Shown here: positions 10,511-20,240 of the stretch, piece after piece
How the letters are laid out: each line of letters begins with the position of its first letter
Numbering within the stretch: the first letter of the stretch is position 1
From: Viscum album
Taxonomy: Eukaryota > Streptophyta > Magnoliopsida > Santalales > Viscaceae
Direction of reading: 5' to 3'
Length of the DNA: 64,000 nt
Assembly (NCBI GenBank): GCA_963277665.1
Contig: OY728142.1
Coordinates: forward strand, 14,584,001-14,648,000
The notes under the pieces: model-generated
The model's input: the letters and a program-made list of their open reading frames with translations, nothing else
What the model was told of the DNA's origin: nothing
The model's database searches: none
Translations under genes and position numbers: made by a program

Positions 10511-10874
10511 TGATATGGAGGGGGGTGGTCAGGCCACCTACCCATTATACTTACCAGCGTAGGAAGCAGCCTCGGTGAAGTGTTGGGATTTGTCTGTGTA
10601 ATTGCCTGGGTTGGGGTGTAACTGCCAAGGGGCAGTTTTTTAATAATTAGTCTAGTTAATTCTGTTTGGGCTATAAATAAAGGGATTGGTGCTTAGGGGA
10701 GGGGGGATCGGGATTTGGTGGAGTAGTTCTGGCAAAAGCCTGGGCCTCGGCAGATTACGAACTTCCAAGAGGAGCAATTGTAGCTCCAGTCGGTTGTAAC
10801 AGAATTTCTACAGTACTAATCAAAGGTAACTCTTCTCTGAAATTCTTTCCTTTATAATTAGAAATCACCTATCA
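10511..10874 (+). repeat. 5' LTR of the Reina-like element
   Basis: Starts TGATATGG and ends CACCTATCA. It contains a TATA box CTATAAATAA at 10671-10680. It aligns along its length with the 3' LTR, with many substitutions and a roughly 17-bp indel, so the insertion is not recent. The following bases, TCTCGGTGCTTTCATTGAGAG, are where a primer-binding site should lie; I could not assign the tRNA. Confidence 0.7.
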
Positions 10875-10924
10875 TCTCGGTGCTTTCATTGAGAGAAAAC
10901 GCTGCTTAGTTTCCCGCAGATAGA

Positions 10925-11768
10925 GTGGTTTTAGAGGGGGAATTTTCTAGAAGAGAGAAGTTGGAAGCCGATATGTTTTTTTTGATGTCCACACGCATAG
11001 AGAACAAAGTAACACAATTGGAGGCAACATTTGCTGATCTGAAAACTGGAATGCAACGCCAGGAAGCTGGAATGCAACGGCTGGAAGACGCATTTCAGCG
11101 GCGAGAAGATGAATATCGACGACAAGGACTCCAGCTTCAGGATTTGATCACTGCGGTAGCTCAACTCAGGCCGAACCAATTTGAGAGCTCAGGACAGGGA
11201 GATGACAAAGGCAAGACAGTAGAATTGGTGGAGGGAGAAAGTTGGCTGCAGTCTGATATTGAAGGAGGGAGTCGGAACAAGAAAGTTCTGGAGGAACGTG
11301 AATTTCGAGTGGCAGAGCAGGGAGAATTATGTGCCATGACAAGGCAGTCAGAGATGCCTTTGTTTTCTGGAGAGGATCCAGTCGCATGGATCACGTGAGC
11401 AGAGTTATTCTTTGCAATCCAGCGTACATGGGAGGAGCTTAAGGTGCCACTTGCACAGCTCAGCATGGAGGGTATGGTTCAGTATTGGATCATTTCGATG
11501 AGATCTGTCCAGCCGAAATTAACTTGGAAATAGTTAAAAAGTGGAGTTAATGGGACAATATGGTAACACTGACGAAGAAGACCCCGTGGTATTCCTGAAA
11601 GGACTGCGTCAAACAGGGACAGTGGATGCCTACGTAGATGAGTTCGAATGGGCAGCATTGCGGATACCTGATTTGACTGAGGGCTGGTACATGAGCATGT
11701 TCATTGGGGGTCTAAAACCAGAAATTAGTAGTACTATAATGACACACAAGCCAAAGACAAAGGTGTGA
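10925..11768 (+). pseudogene. Reina-like gag, broken
   Basis: The N-terminal part (10925-11398) carries a Glu/Gln-rich coiled-coil stretch (repeated MQRQE/MQRLE) and ends MPLFSGEDPVAWIT before a TGA. Reading on past that stop gives AELFFAIQRTWEELKVPLAQ, the typical start of the Gypsy Retrotrans_gag domain. The domain resumes in another frame at 11541 with DPVVFLKGLRQTGTVDAYVD and IGGLKPEI. So one nonsense change and at least one frameshift separate the parts. The protein would have formed the virus-like particle. Confidence 0.7.
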
Positions 11769-12006
11769 TTTTTAACATTGATGAGGCGTGTGGAGTGGGA
11801 GCTGATAATTAAGGGAATTATCAAAACTACAGAACCACGAAGCAAGAATTTAGCTGTTGGAGGACCGAACAAAGATGGATTCCTAGTCCTGCTAAGGCAG
11901 TGTCTTCTGTTGAGATAAGTGAACAAGAAAAGGAGGAACTGCAACTAAATTTCGGGGGGTTAGAAACTTATCTAGGGAAGAATTTGAGAATCGGAAGTCT
12001 AAAGGA

Positions 12007-12699
12007 TTGTGCTATTCTTGTGGACAGAAGTATAACCCTGGACATCGTTGTTCTGAAAAAGGGTATAAACTGATGGTTTGGGAATGCATAGAACCTCGAG
12101 AAGAAGACGAGGAGGAGATAGAAAATGAAGCCACAAAGGAAGGGGAAACAGGGAATTTATGGGAATTGGAATTGGGAACCACAACAAGTGACTTGGAAAA
12201 AAACATAGGTACCAAGTCGATGTTGATAGAAGGAAAAGTGGAAGGGATACCTTTGCTGGTTTTGATTGACAGCGGGGTAAGTCATAATTTCGTTTCAAGA
12301 AAGCTCACAAGACAGTTTGCTGCCCAAGTAGATGAGACAAGGCCGTTTTATATCCGGTTGGGCGGTGACCACCGTGTAGCATCCAGCGGGTTATGGAAGT
12401 CTTTACAAATTGAAGTTGGAACTGAAAAGTTTTGGGTAGATGCTTACATATTTGATACAATGGGGCCGGATTTAGTTTTGGGAATTTCGTGGCTCGAGAC
12501 CCTAGGATATGTGACAACGTCAGAAAAAGATTCTGTTGACGCACGGTTGGACTCTGTTCAGTTACAGAAAATTCTGGTACGTTTCAGCACTGTGTTTGAT
12601 GTACCTAGCAGATTACCCCCGACGAGGGAGATTGACCATGCAATTAAGTTGAAGGTAGGGGCTGAACCTGTGAATATTAGGCCTTACAAGCATGCTTAA
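12007..12699 (+). pseudogene. Reina-like zinc knuckle and aspartic protease region
   Basis: Opens with a zinc knuckle CYSCGQKYNPGHRC (CX2CX7HXC), then an acidic linker. The protease motif LLVLIDSGVSHNFVS follows near residue 90 and VLGISWLETLG further on, as in Gypsy retropepsins (D-S/T-G core). The last third is the N-terminal edge of the reverse transcriptase (EIDHAIKL). The frame ends at TAA 12697-12699, after which RT sequence continues in the same frame, so the stop is a mutation. Confidence 0.75.
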
Positions 12700-13998
12700 C
12701 ACATGAAAAATGAGTTTGAGAATCAGGTACAGGTGTTGTTGGAATTAGGATTTATGAGACATAGTCGTAGTCTTTATTCAAGCCCAATAATAATGGTTAA
12801 AAAGAAGGATGGTGGGTGGTGAATGTGTGTTGACTTTCGTGCTTTAAATAATATAACAATGGCTGATAGGTATCTTATTACGGTGATTGAGGAATTGATG
12901 GATGAATTGCATGGAGCAACTTATTTTACTAAGTTGGACCTCAAGTCGGGATTTCATCAGGTTCGAATTGCTGAATGCACCGACAACTTTCCAAGCTACC
13001 ATGAACAATATTTTTCGACCAATGCTGAGGGAGTTTTGGTATTTTTTGATGATATTCTCCTCTATAGTAGAGGTTGGGAGGAGCATTTAGCTATGTTACG
13101 ACAATTATTACAGTTGATGGAAAATAATTCATTGCATGCCAACTGGAAAAAATGCTCATTTGGGAGGCGGATGGTAGAGTACTTAGGACATATAATTTCT
13201 GCTAAAGATGTCTCCATGGATCCTATGAAGTTCGGAGCTGTAGAAGATTGGCGAGTGCCGCCGAATGTTAAGGAAGCAAGAGGGTTCCTCGGTCTTACCG
13301 GATACTATCAGAAATTTATTAGAGATTATGAAAAAATTGCAAGACCTTTGATGACATTAACAAAAAAGGTGGAATTTAAGTGGACAAAGGAAGCACAATT
13401 GGCTTTTGAGGAACTTAAAAAATGAATGACAACCGCACCAGTTTTGGGGTTACTAGATTTCTCAAAAGAATTTTCAGTAGAATGTGATGCTTATGGGCTG
13501 GGAATTGGTGCAGTTTTAGTTCAAGATGGGCGTTCCCTGGCATACTTCAGCAAGGCGCTGTCTGATAATAATCTGGCCAAGTCTGTTTATGAAAAAGAAT
13601 TGATGGCATTGATCTTGTCTATACAACATTGGAGACTATATCTATTGGAAAGACGATTTAAAGTGTTTACTGACCACCGGAGTTTAAAACATATCTTGAG
13701 CCAGCGGGTAATGTCAGCAAACCGACAATGTTGGCAAGCAAAGTTGATGGGGTATAATTTTGAGGTTTTATATCACCCTGGAAAGTTGCACAACGCTGCC
13801 GACGCTTTGTCCAGGTCTGTTCCAGAAGGGAAGTTGTGTCAAATTGCAGTTTGTGGACCGAGTTGGGTAGATATACAAGCGATACCAGCAGAATTATTAC
13901 AAGATGAGGAGTTGCAAACTGTAATCCAAGTTGTACAGCAGGGTGACAAGGTGAAATCTGGTTATACTTTTTGGGAAGGCTTACAAAAGGGTGTCTAA
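12700..13998 (+). pseudogene. Reina-like reverse transcriptase and RNase H
   Basis: Reading through internal stops at 12820-12822 and 13423-13425 recovers RT (CVDFRALN, FTKLDLKSGFHQ, catalytic FFDDILLYS) and RNase H (FSVECDAYGLGIGAVL, FTDHRSLKHI, NAADALS). Between LKSGFHQVRIAECTD and the catalytic block the expected finger/palm part is missing. A neighbouring frame preserves NAPTTFQATMNNIF, so there is a small deletion plus frameshift there. It cannot make an active enzyme. Confidence 0.8.
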
Positions 13999-14079
13999 TG
14001 GGGTATTTTGGACTGGCATGACACATACAGTGCAGAAATATGTTTGAGAATGTGAAGTGTGTTAACGAAGTAAATATGA

Positions 14080-15186
14080 GGCTAAGTCCGGGGGGATTAC
14101 TTTAACCTTTACCTATTCCGACATTGGTATGGGAGGAAGTATTAATGGATTTTGTTTCTGGATTGCCTAAATCCCAAGTGTATGAAGTGGTGCTTGTTGT
14201 GGTCGATAGGCTGAGTAAATATGTGTACATTTTATTCCTTTGAAGCACCCTTAGTCAGCTAAAACAGTGGCTGAGGTATTCATGAAAGAGGTGGTTCGGT
14301 TGCATGGGATACTCAATGCAGTAGTTAGTGATCAAGATCCTTTATTCACAAGTTTATTTTGGAAAGAGTTATTCAAATTACAAGGTACCACTTTGAAGAT
14401 GAGTTCATCATATCATCCTTTAAGTGATGGCCAAACAGAAGTTGTAAATAGATGCTTGGAGATATATCTCAGGTGTTTTACTTCGGATCAGCCGCGACGT
14501 TGGGTAAGATGACGAATATAGTTTTAACCCTTCATACCATACTTCTATTGGACAAATGCCGTTTGAAGCAGTTTATGGAATGAAACCACCACAGATTACT
14601 CAATATTCCAGAGGGGAAGCAGCTGTGTTTATGGAATGAAACCACCACAGATTACTCAATATTCCAGAGGGGAAGCAGCTGTGCAGGCAGTGGCTAATGC
14701 TTTAGTGGACGGGGATGAAGCGTTAAAACAACTACGAATAAATCTCCAGTGTGCATAGCAACTGATGGCAAAGTATGCAAACCGACATCAAAGGGAAGTG
14801 AAGTTTGAGGTAGGTGACCTTGTTTGGGTCAAGCTGAGACCGAATCTACCGGGGGGCAATGCTAGATTTAGCGGAAAGTTGGCTGCATGATATTTCGGGC
14901 CTTTTGCGGTTGCTGGAAAAATTGGGTACACCTAGTTTTTCATGTGTCCCAATTAAAAGCAGCTGTGGGGAATCATTTGGTTGAAAGAGAGCTGCCAGAG
15001 GAAATTTTAGCAGAAGATGAATATCCTGAAGCCATACTGGCAGTTGAAAAACAAGGTATTTCCCAGTTTTGGTTAGTTGAGTGGCGAGGAAGACTGGAGG
15101 AAGAAGCAACTTGGGAGGATGCAAACATATTTAAAAATCAGTTCCCTGATTGTCACCTTGAGGACAAGGTGAATTTTCAAGGATGA
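14080..15186 (+). pseudogene. Reina-like integrase and chromodomain
   Basis: The integrase core is present in pieces: [20 protein letters not shown], then (14267-14512) VVSDQDPLFTSLFW and YHPLSDGQTEVVNRCLE, giving the D-D-E signature. The zinc-binding N-terminal domain is not recognisable. A 56-bp tandem duplication (14572-14627 and 14628-14683) shifts the frame. The end (14887-15186) has VFHVSQLKAAVG followed by a chromodomain, FWLVEWRGRLEEEATWEDA. This places the element among chromoviruses, which target heterochromatin through this domain. Confidence 0.75.
14572..14683 (+). repeat. 56-bp tandem duplication inside integrase
   Basis: Two identical adjacent copies, each beginning TTTATGGAATGAAACC and ending GCAGCTGTG. 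The length is not a multiple of three, so it breaks the frame. Confidence 0.9.
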
Positions 15187-15305
15187 AATGATAGAGTGGG
15201 GTGGTCCAGTTTGAGTAAGGCCACCTATCCATTATACTTAGGAGCGTAGGAAGCAGCCTGGGTGAAGTGTTGGGATGTGTCTGTGTAACTGTCTGGGTTG
15301 GGGTG

Positions 15306-15424
15306 TGTTGGAGTCTGTATCCCACATCGGACTTGTGATCCGATGTGGAGTTTATCATTCATTATAAAAGAATGACTCCGCCTCACTTTGAGGTAAGCAG
15401 GCAGGAGGGTTTCCTCATTCTACA
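15306..15424 (+). repeat. LTR A (left) of the chimeric element
   Basis: 119 bp, TGTTGG...TTCTACA, containing CCCACATCGG and a TATA-like ATTATAAAAG. PBS TGGTATCAGAGG follows directly at 15425. Confidence 0.8.
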
Positions 15425-15554
15425 TGGTATCAGAGGAGGTTCGCTAAACCCGACCCCTCCCTCCCATCTTTTTTTTAATTCTGCTCTAGGGTTAGGATTT
15501 ATTGTTTTCTTTTCATTGTGTGTCCAAGCTAGGTTCACCTAGCTTGAGGGGGAG

Positions 15555-15684
15555 TGTTGGAGTCTGCATCCCACATCGGATTTGAGGTCCAGTGTGGTCT
15601 TTATTATTTGTTATAAATACACCCCAAGGGCTCCTTTGGAGATACACCTTGGGGGTTCGGTCTCTCTTATTTTCACCCTCTACA
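15555..15684 (+). repeat. LTR B (internal, divergent) of the chimeric element
   Basis: 130 bp, TGTTGGAGTCTGCATCCC...CTCTACA. It is preceded by the purine tract GCTTGAGGGGGAG and followed by TGGTATCAGAGC. The first 35 bp and the ends match LTR A, while the middle differs (TTGTTATAAATAC in place of ATTATAAAAG). Confidence 0.75.
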
Positions 15685-15749
15685 TGGTATCAGAGCAGGT
15701 TTTTTGAAACCCAATCCCTCCCTCCCTATTTTTTTCCCCCTTCCTTTAG

Positions 15750-16780
15750 GGTTTCCCCGTCCGGGGGGCGGCGGCCTCAAGGCCCCGTAGGGTTACCGCC
15801 GCCGCCCCTCCGCCTCTGCTCCACGCTGCTCCTGCCGGTCCTCCCTCCCGGCGGCTCTCCTGCATGGCGCGATTCCCCTTCCCGGCGGCCCTCTCCCTCC
15901 CTGGTACGCGACTCCCGTCGCGCCTCCCTCCTCTCACGCGGTTCCAGCGCGGCTCCCGGCGCGACTCCTTCCTTCGCGCGGCCGCCTCCCGCACGGTGCT
16001 CCCGACGCGGCTCCCTCCTTCGAGGCGCCCCCCACCCTGCCGGCTCCCTCCAGCGCCGGACCTCCCGCCCCGGTTCATCCCGCGCCGGCTCCTCCTCTGG
16101 CAGCCCTCCTCCCGTGCTCCGCTCCTCCCGCGCGCTCGCGGCTCCCGGCTCCCGGCGGATCTCCCTCCAGTCCGACGACCGCTCTCCCGGCCCTCCCGTC
16201 CCGCGGCGCTCCTCCTGTCCAGCGGCCCTCCGCGCGCCTCCCGGCCGGCCCTCCGCGCGCCCTCCCAGCCCTTCCCGGATTTTTCGGCCAGATCCGGCGA
16301 TTCCCGGCTGGATCCGGACCGCTCCGGCCGGATCTGGTGATTTCCGGCCAGATCCGGACAGCTCCGGCCGGCTCCGGCCTGATACAGGCTACTCCGGCCA
16401 GATCTGGCGATTTTCGGCCAGATCTGGCCAGATCCGGCGATATCCGGACTGTTCCGGGCAGATCCGGACTGTTCCGGCCAGCAACCGGCCTCCACCCGTG
16501 CCGGCCGCTCCACGTAGGTGGCCTCCTCCGGCTTCCGGCGCCGCCTCCCGGCCTCCTGCACCCTCGCCGGCCTCCTCCCGCGGCATCCCCGCCTCGCCGG
16601 CATCTCCCGGCACCTCCCGACAGCCGCCTCTCTGTCCGCCGGCACGTCCATTTGCTAGCGTAGCAACTCGACCACCTAGGATTCGGGCCCCGTTGGCGCC
16701 GCCAGATCCCGCAACCCTTCTGCGGAATCCCCGCCTCCCGTCGCTGGCCCCACAAGTGCGGTTTTCCCGGTGCTAGTTTG
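15750..16780 (+). other. GC-rich low-complexity interior of the chimeric element
   Basis: A very GC-rich block in AT-rich surroundings, with long open frames on both strands (such as 15592-16776 plus, 394 codons, Pro/Ser/Arg-rich). Part of it (about 16260-16500) is a degenerate tandem array of TCCGGCCAGATC(C/T)GG units. Open frames on both strands are expected from composition alone. I see no domain and do not call a protein. Confidence 0.5.
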
Positions 16781-17068
16781 GATTTCCCGGCGTTTCATCG
16801 ACCGGCCCCACTAGTGCGGCATTCCTGGCGTTCCGTCAACTGGCCGGTCTGCGTGGTCATCTGCTGCGCCCGCAAGATCTTCCATCCATCATCCTGTGGG
16901 GGAGCATCGATCGTGAGGGGGAGCAGCAACTTTTGCAACTTTCTTTTTATTTCGTCATGTTTTGTCATCAAACTGGGTATGTCCAGCTTGAGGGGGAGTG
17001 TTAGCGTCTGTTTTGTTGCTTTCTTTTCATTATCTGTCCAAGCTAGGTACACCTAGCTTGAGGGGGAG

Positions 17069-17187
17069 TGTTGGAGTCTGTATCCCACATCGGACTTGTG
17101 GTCCGATGTGGAGTTAATCATTCATTATAAAAGAATGACTCCGCCTCACTTTGAGGTAAGCAGGCAGGAGGGTTTCCTCATTCTACA
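17069..17187 (+). repeat. LTR A' (right) of the chimeric element
   Basis: 119 bp, preceded by polypurine tract CTTGAGGGGGAG. It differs from LTR A at two sites (GATCC/GGTCC and TTTATC/TTAATC), suggesting a fairly recent insertion. Confidence 0.8.
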
Positions 17188-17928
17188 GGGTGTAACCGCC
17201 AAGGGGCAGTTTTGTAATAATTAGTCTAGTTAGTTCTATTTGGTTGTTATTTCTGTTTGGGCTATAAATATAGGGTTGGTGCTTGGGGGGGGGGGGATGG
17301 GGACTTGGTTGGAGTAGTTCTGGCAGAAGCCTGGGCCTGGGAAGATTACGAACTTCCAGAAGGAGCAACTGTAGCTCCAGTCGGTTGTAACAGAATTTCT
17401 ACAGTATTAATCAAAGGTAACTCTTCTCTGAAACTCTTTCCTCTATAATTAGAAATCACCTATCAAGTTGGTTAACCAAACCGACACATTTGCCTATATT
17501 GAAGTGTTGAGGGCAATTTAGTCCAAAATTAAATTCGTTCTTGCAATCCTCATTTCTTAGTTTTTTTTGAAGGAATTCAGATTTCTTATAATATGGTCAT
17601 TGGGACCTTCTAGGACATCCTCACTACAGGAATTCTAGATTGGGGCTTAAAGCTTAGGGTTTGTTTGACAAAACTTGTTGAAAACTGCTTATAGCACTTA
17701 CCAGATTTGATAAGCAGTTTGAAAAAGTAGGCGATGTTCGTTCTGTTTTCAAAAAACACTTCCACTTAAATTTCAGAAGAAAGCCATACTTGAAGAAACA
17801 CTTATCATGAGTGACAAGTATTGTCAAACGGACCATTAACTGTTGCTCCTTTGTTCCTTTGGCCCTACAAATAATGTCATTTCCATCCTGATGGAGTTGA
17901 TCGTGTTGTTGGGATTGTTTCAAATCAG

Positions 17929-18292
17929 GCCTGCTGAAGTTGTGCGATCTAACACGGAATACACCGAAGATGATGTCACAGATGAGATGGGTAAAGGGAG
18001 ATTCGCCTTACGAACACCGGACAGCGGGCCATTTGACTTCCCTGGGCTCCGCAGTGACATTGAGGCTATTGAAGGGAGCTTGTTTGGGGGGATGGGCCGT
18101 TTGTTCGACATGGCGGAGGAGATGAGGAATGGCTTCTTCGGCATCTTTGGTGACCCACATGTGAATGACGGGTCGTCCCGGAGGTGGGAAATACCCATTG
18201 AAGACCACTATTCCCAAAGCAATCCTCGTTCCGGCAACACCAATGATGGGGAATCAGGTCTCGATCTCTCCGGATTAGCTCATGACATCTGA
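17929..18292 (+). CDS. Mal d 1 / Fra a 1-associated protein homologue, exon 2
   Basis: Second exon, from the acceptor CAAATCAG|GCC to TGA at 18290-18292. It encodes RPAEVVRSNTEYTEDDVTDE, then the family's GPFDFPGLRSDIEAIEGSLF block, an amphipathic stretch ending EEMRNGFFGIFG, and the C-terminal DLSGLAHDI. The acidic TEYTEDDVT motif and the FPGLRSDIEAIE block are the strongest family marks. The full protein of 189 aa is about the expected length and no stop or frameshift interrupts it, so the gene may be functional despite the large intron. Confidence 0.8.
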
Positions 18293-18900
18293 AGCCCTGG
18301 ATATGGCTGTCCTTGGCTGAATCTTCAACTGCTGTGGCTGTCCTTGGCTGAATCTTCAACCGCTGGGTGCACAGGCAGGTCTGTTCCAAGTGTTAATTGG
18401 TTTCAATGTTAAGGATTAAAAATTCTCGTAGTCATGGTTTACATATAAAAGATTTTACCATACTTACTCATACTATACACTTGTTACTCCTACAGTTGTG
18501 CTTGAGTTTGTATTGATGTTTACGTACTGTGTTAAGTTGACTCTCAAGGCATTTTGGTAGAGAGATCTTGCAGTTTCTCTGTGGGTTGTCTAATGGAAAA
18601 ATATATTGAAGTTTCATATCACACATGGGTTTGGAAATTCGTAAAACTTTTATAACCGATCTAATTCTTCATAAATGGATGAGTTTGACAAGACATTTAA
18701 TGGTTTTGATACAGGAGAACATAAGTGAGTCTATAAACCTGTATTTAACGATGAACTTTGAAGAAAGAGAGATTTGGATGAGTCCATTGCTACATGAAAT
18801 TGAATAGAAAATCTAGTATCTTGAAGAGATGAACACCATGTTCATGATGGCATAGAGATAAAGCGAAACCTCTTTACTAGTTTAGTGCGAGTGAGACATT
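18293..18900 (+). other. 3' UTR and downstream spacer of the host gene
   Basis: No gene seen. A perfect-period 31-bp tandem duplication sits just after the stop codon (18304-18334 and 18335-18365, starting TGGCTGTCCTTGG). No certain polyadenylation signal was identified. Confidence 0.4.
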
Positions 18901-19800
18901 TTTCTTTCATTGCAAAAAACTTTATGTGAATCCTTTGTCGGAGTGGTGAGCTGAGAGCTAGGAAGAGGGTGTAACCCCAAGTCTTGGCAGTGAACAAAAC
19001 CTGAAGCTTTGAAATCACAGCAGTGATTTAATGATTCAGATAAACTGAGGACTTATTTTCTGTATGCTCCTTGGACTATATCATTCACATGAGAGGGTGA
19101 ACCAAATAAAATCACCGCGTTCTTGTGCTTTGATTTCATAATTTAGATACTACACTTGATTGATTGTATAGACATAATTAGGAACAAGATAGAAGTATTT
19201 GTTGAAAAAATTTGAACATCCTGATTCACCCTCTCTTTATGTGTTTTCATCATATTTGAGAACTTAGTTCCATCAATTGGTATTAAAGCAAGTTTGAGAA
19301 ATTTGTCAACCGGAAAATGTAGATTTGTTAGAGATCGCTTTGATGGAGATGAACAATTGAATGCAAATGCTAAAACTCAAAATGATTTATCCAAAGATCT
19401 TTCTAACATAGTATATAAAGGTTATGCGTTGCACGACCTCCAAGGTTGTATGGGGCAAGCTATCCAAATTTATGTTGGAGATAAAAAAGTTAAGAAAGCC
19501 AAGCTTTAACTTTTATGTGACAACTTTGGGGATTTAAAGATGGATCCAAACAAAGACATTGTTGAATTCTTTAATAGAACTATTGATATTGTTGACTCAA
19601 TGCAAGAACTTGTGAAAGGATCGTGTTGGGTCCTTAACCACCGATCACCAAAAGTTATCCTTTGGAGGCTTCAATGTGAAACAAAGTTTCGAAACTTTGA
19701 TGACCAAAATGAACCCTCATCCACGATGAGTTTGGAATTGGGAAAAACTAAGCACCTTGGCCACGCATCGCAATGCTCATGCACACACTAGACAATAACT
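18901..19800 (+). pseudogene. Degenerate Copia LTR end, PBS and gag (UBN2) remnant
   Basis: CCTGATTCACCCTCTC near 19220 resembles the end motif of SIRE/Tork-type LTRs. ATTGGTATTAAAGCAAG at 19275-19291 is a decayed methionine-tRNA PBS. After it, broken frames give RDRFDGDEQLNANAKTQND (19294-19509) and DPNKDIVEFFNRTIDIVDSM (19540-19791). These match the pattern of the Copia gag UBN2 domain, including a later STMSLE. Stops interrupt it and no pol follows. Confidence 0.45.
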
Positions 19801-20240
19801 TTTGGAAAACAAATGATAAGAAAGAAATTAAAGCAAAGACCAACAAGTATTTATGTGGTTCAGACCAAGTCCTACTCCATGGGAGAATGCTACAAACATT
19901 TATTAAAGAAGTGGAAGAAGATTAAAAAGTTGAATCATGTAAAACAAATGATCCCCATCCAACAATTTGTAGTAGGGCCCATCAGGTGCAACTGGTTCCA
20001 TCGCCTTCCAAAAGTTGCGGGCGATTGTCCACCATGATTAGACCACAGAATGAGTGCCATTGCTTCAACTAACTCATCTGATGAACAGTACACACTCTCA
20101 GAAACTCTGCAAGTTCTCCTTACGTAGCCTTTCGAAGAATCTTTATACAACCCTTGTGAATGCTGAGAGCATCTCACGTAACTTTAGAAAAGATTCTTAC
20201 GCAAGTCCTTTGTGTCTTCGCACTTACCTTCCCCCCAAAC
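19801..20240. repeat. LTR-like non-coding debris
   Basis: No gene. TTTATGTGGTTCAGACC near 19851 resembles the ACGTGGTTCGGCC motif of some plant LTRs. The rest is unassigned. A minus-strand ORF of 80 codons here shows no clear family. Confidence 0.25.

Larger units (their letters stand above)
15306..17187 (+). mobile_element. Chimeric TRIM/LARD-like element with three LTRs
   Basis: The unit is flanked by GGGTG on both sides (15301-15305 and 17188-17192), a 5-bp duplication confirmed against the intact 5' LTR of the host element. The outer LTRs (119 bp each: 15306-15424 and 17069-17187) differ at two positions. Order: LTR A, PBS (TGGTATCAGAGG), short interior, polypurine tract GAGGGGGAG, LTR B (130 bp, related but divergent), PBS, GC-rich interior, a second polypurine tract followed by a 12-bp LTR-like start (TGTTAGCGTCTG), A-type tail, polypurine tract, LTR A'. 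No gag or pol is present, so it depended on another Copia-like element. Confidence 0.75.
10511..17465 (+). mobile_element. Reina-like Gypsy chromovirus, decayed, inside the intron
   Basis: A full-length but broken element. LTRs of about 364 bp (5') and about 390 bp (3', excluding a later insertion) flank gag, protease, RT, RNase H, integrase and a C-terminal chromodomain. The duplication AGTTG lies immediately before the 5' LTR (10506-10510) and after the 3' LTR (17466-17470). The LTRs start TGATA and end CTATCA. The coding part has many stops, an RT deletion and a 56-bp duplication, so it is not autonomous. Reina assignment rests on the short LTRs, the CX2CX7HXC knuckle and the chromodomain, and is tentative. 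Confidence 0.8.
15189..17465 (+). repeat. 3' LTR of the Reina-like element, interrupted
   Basis: Starts TGATAGAGTGGGG and ends CACCTATCA. It is split by the chimeric short-LTR element between 15305 and 17193. Comparison with the uninterrupted 5' LTR shows the empty site GGGTTGGGGTGTAAC. A second TATA box, CTATAAATATA, lies near 17261-17271. Confidence 0.75.
9039..17928 (+). other. Intron of the host gene (8,890 bp, carries nested retroelements)
   Basis: Bounded by GT at 9039 and AG at 17927-17928, inferred because the two coding halves join in frame and in the family's order. The flanks (9039-10505 and 17471-17928) show no gene. The middle is the Reina-like Gypsy element and its own insertion. 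All are in the same orientation as the gene, so the inserted LTRs could supply promoters or polyadenylation signals. Confidence 0.75.

Noticed and set aside
15592..16776. 394-codon plus ORF and a 301-codon minus ORF in the GC-rich block
   Set aside because: Open on both strands because of GC-rich composition; Pro/Ser/Arg-rich with no domain, inside a non-autonomous element.
17618..17632. CACTACAGGAATTC as a CACTA terminus
   Set aside because: No sub-terminal repeats follow and no partner end is near.
19935..20177. 80-codon minus ORF with a faint LINE RNase H look
   Set aside because: Only a few residues (such as EAMALILW) are suggestive; too weak to call.
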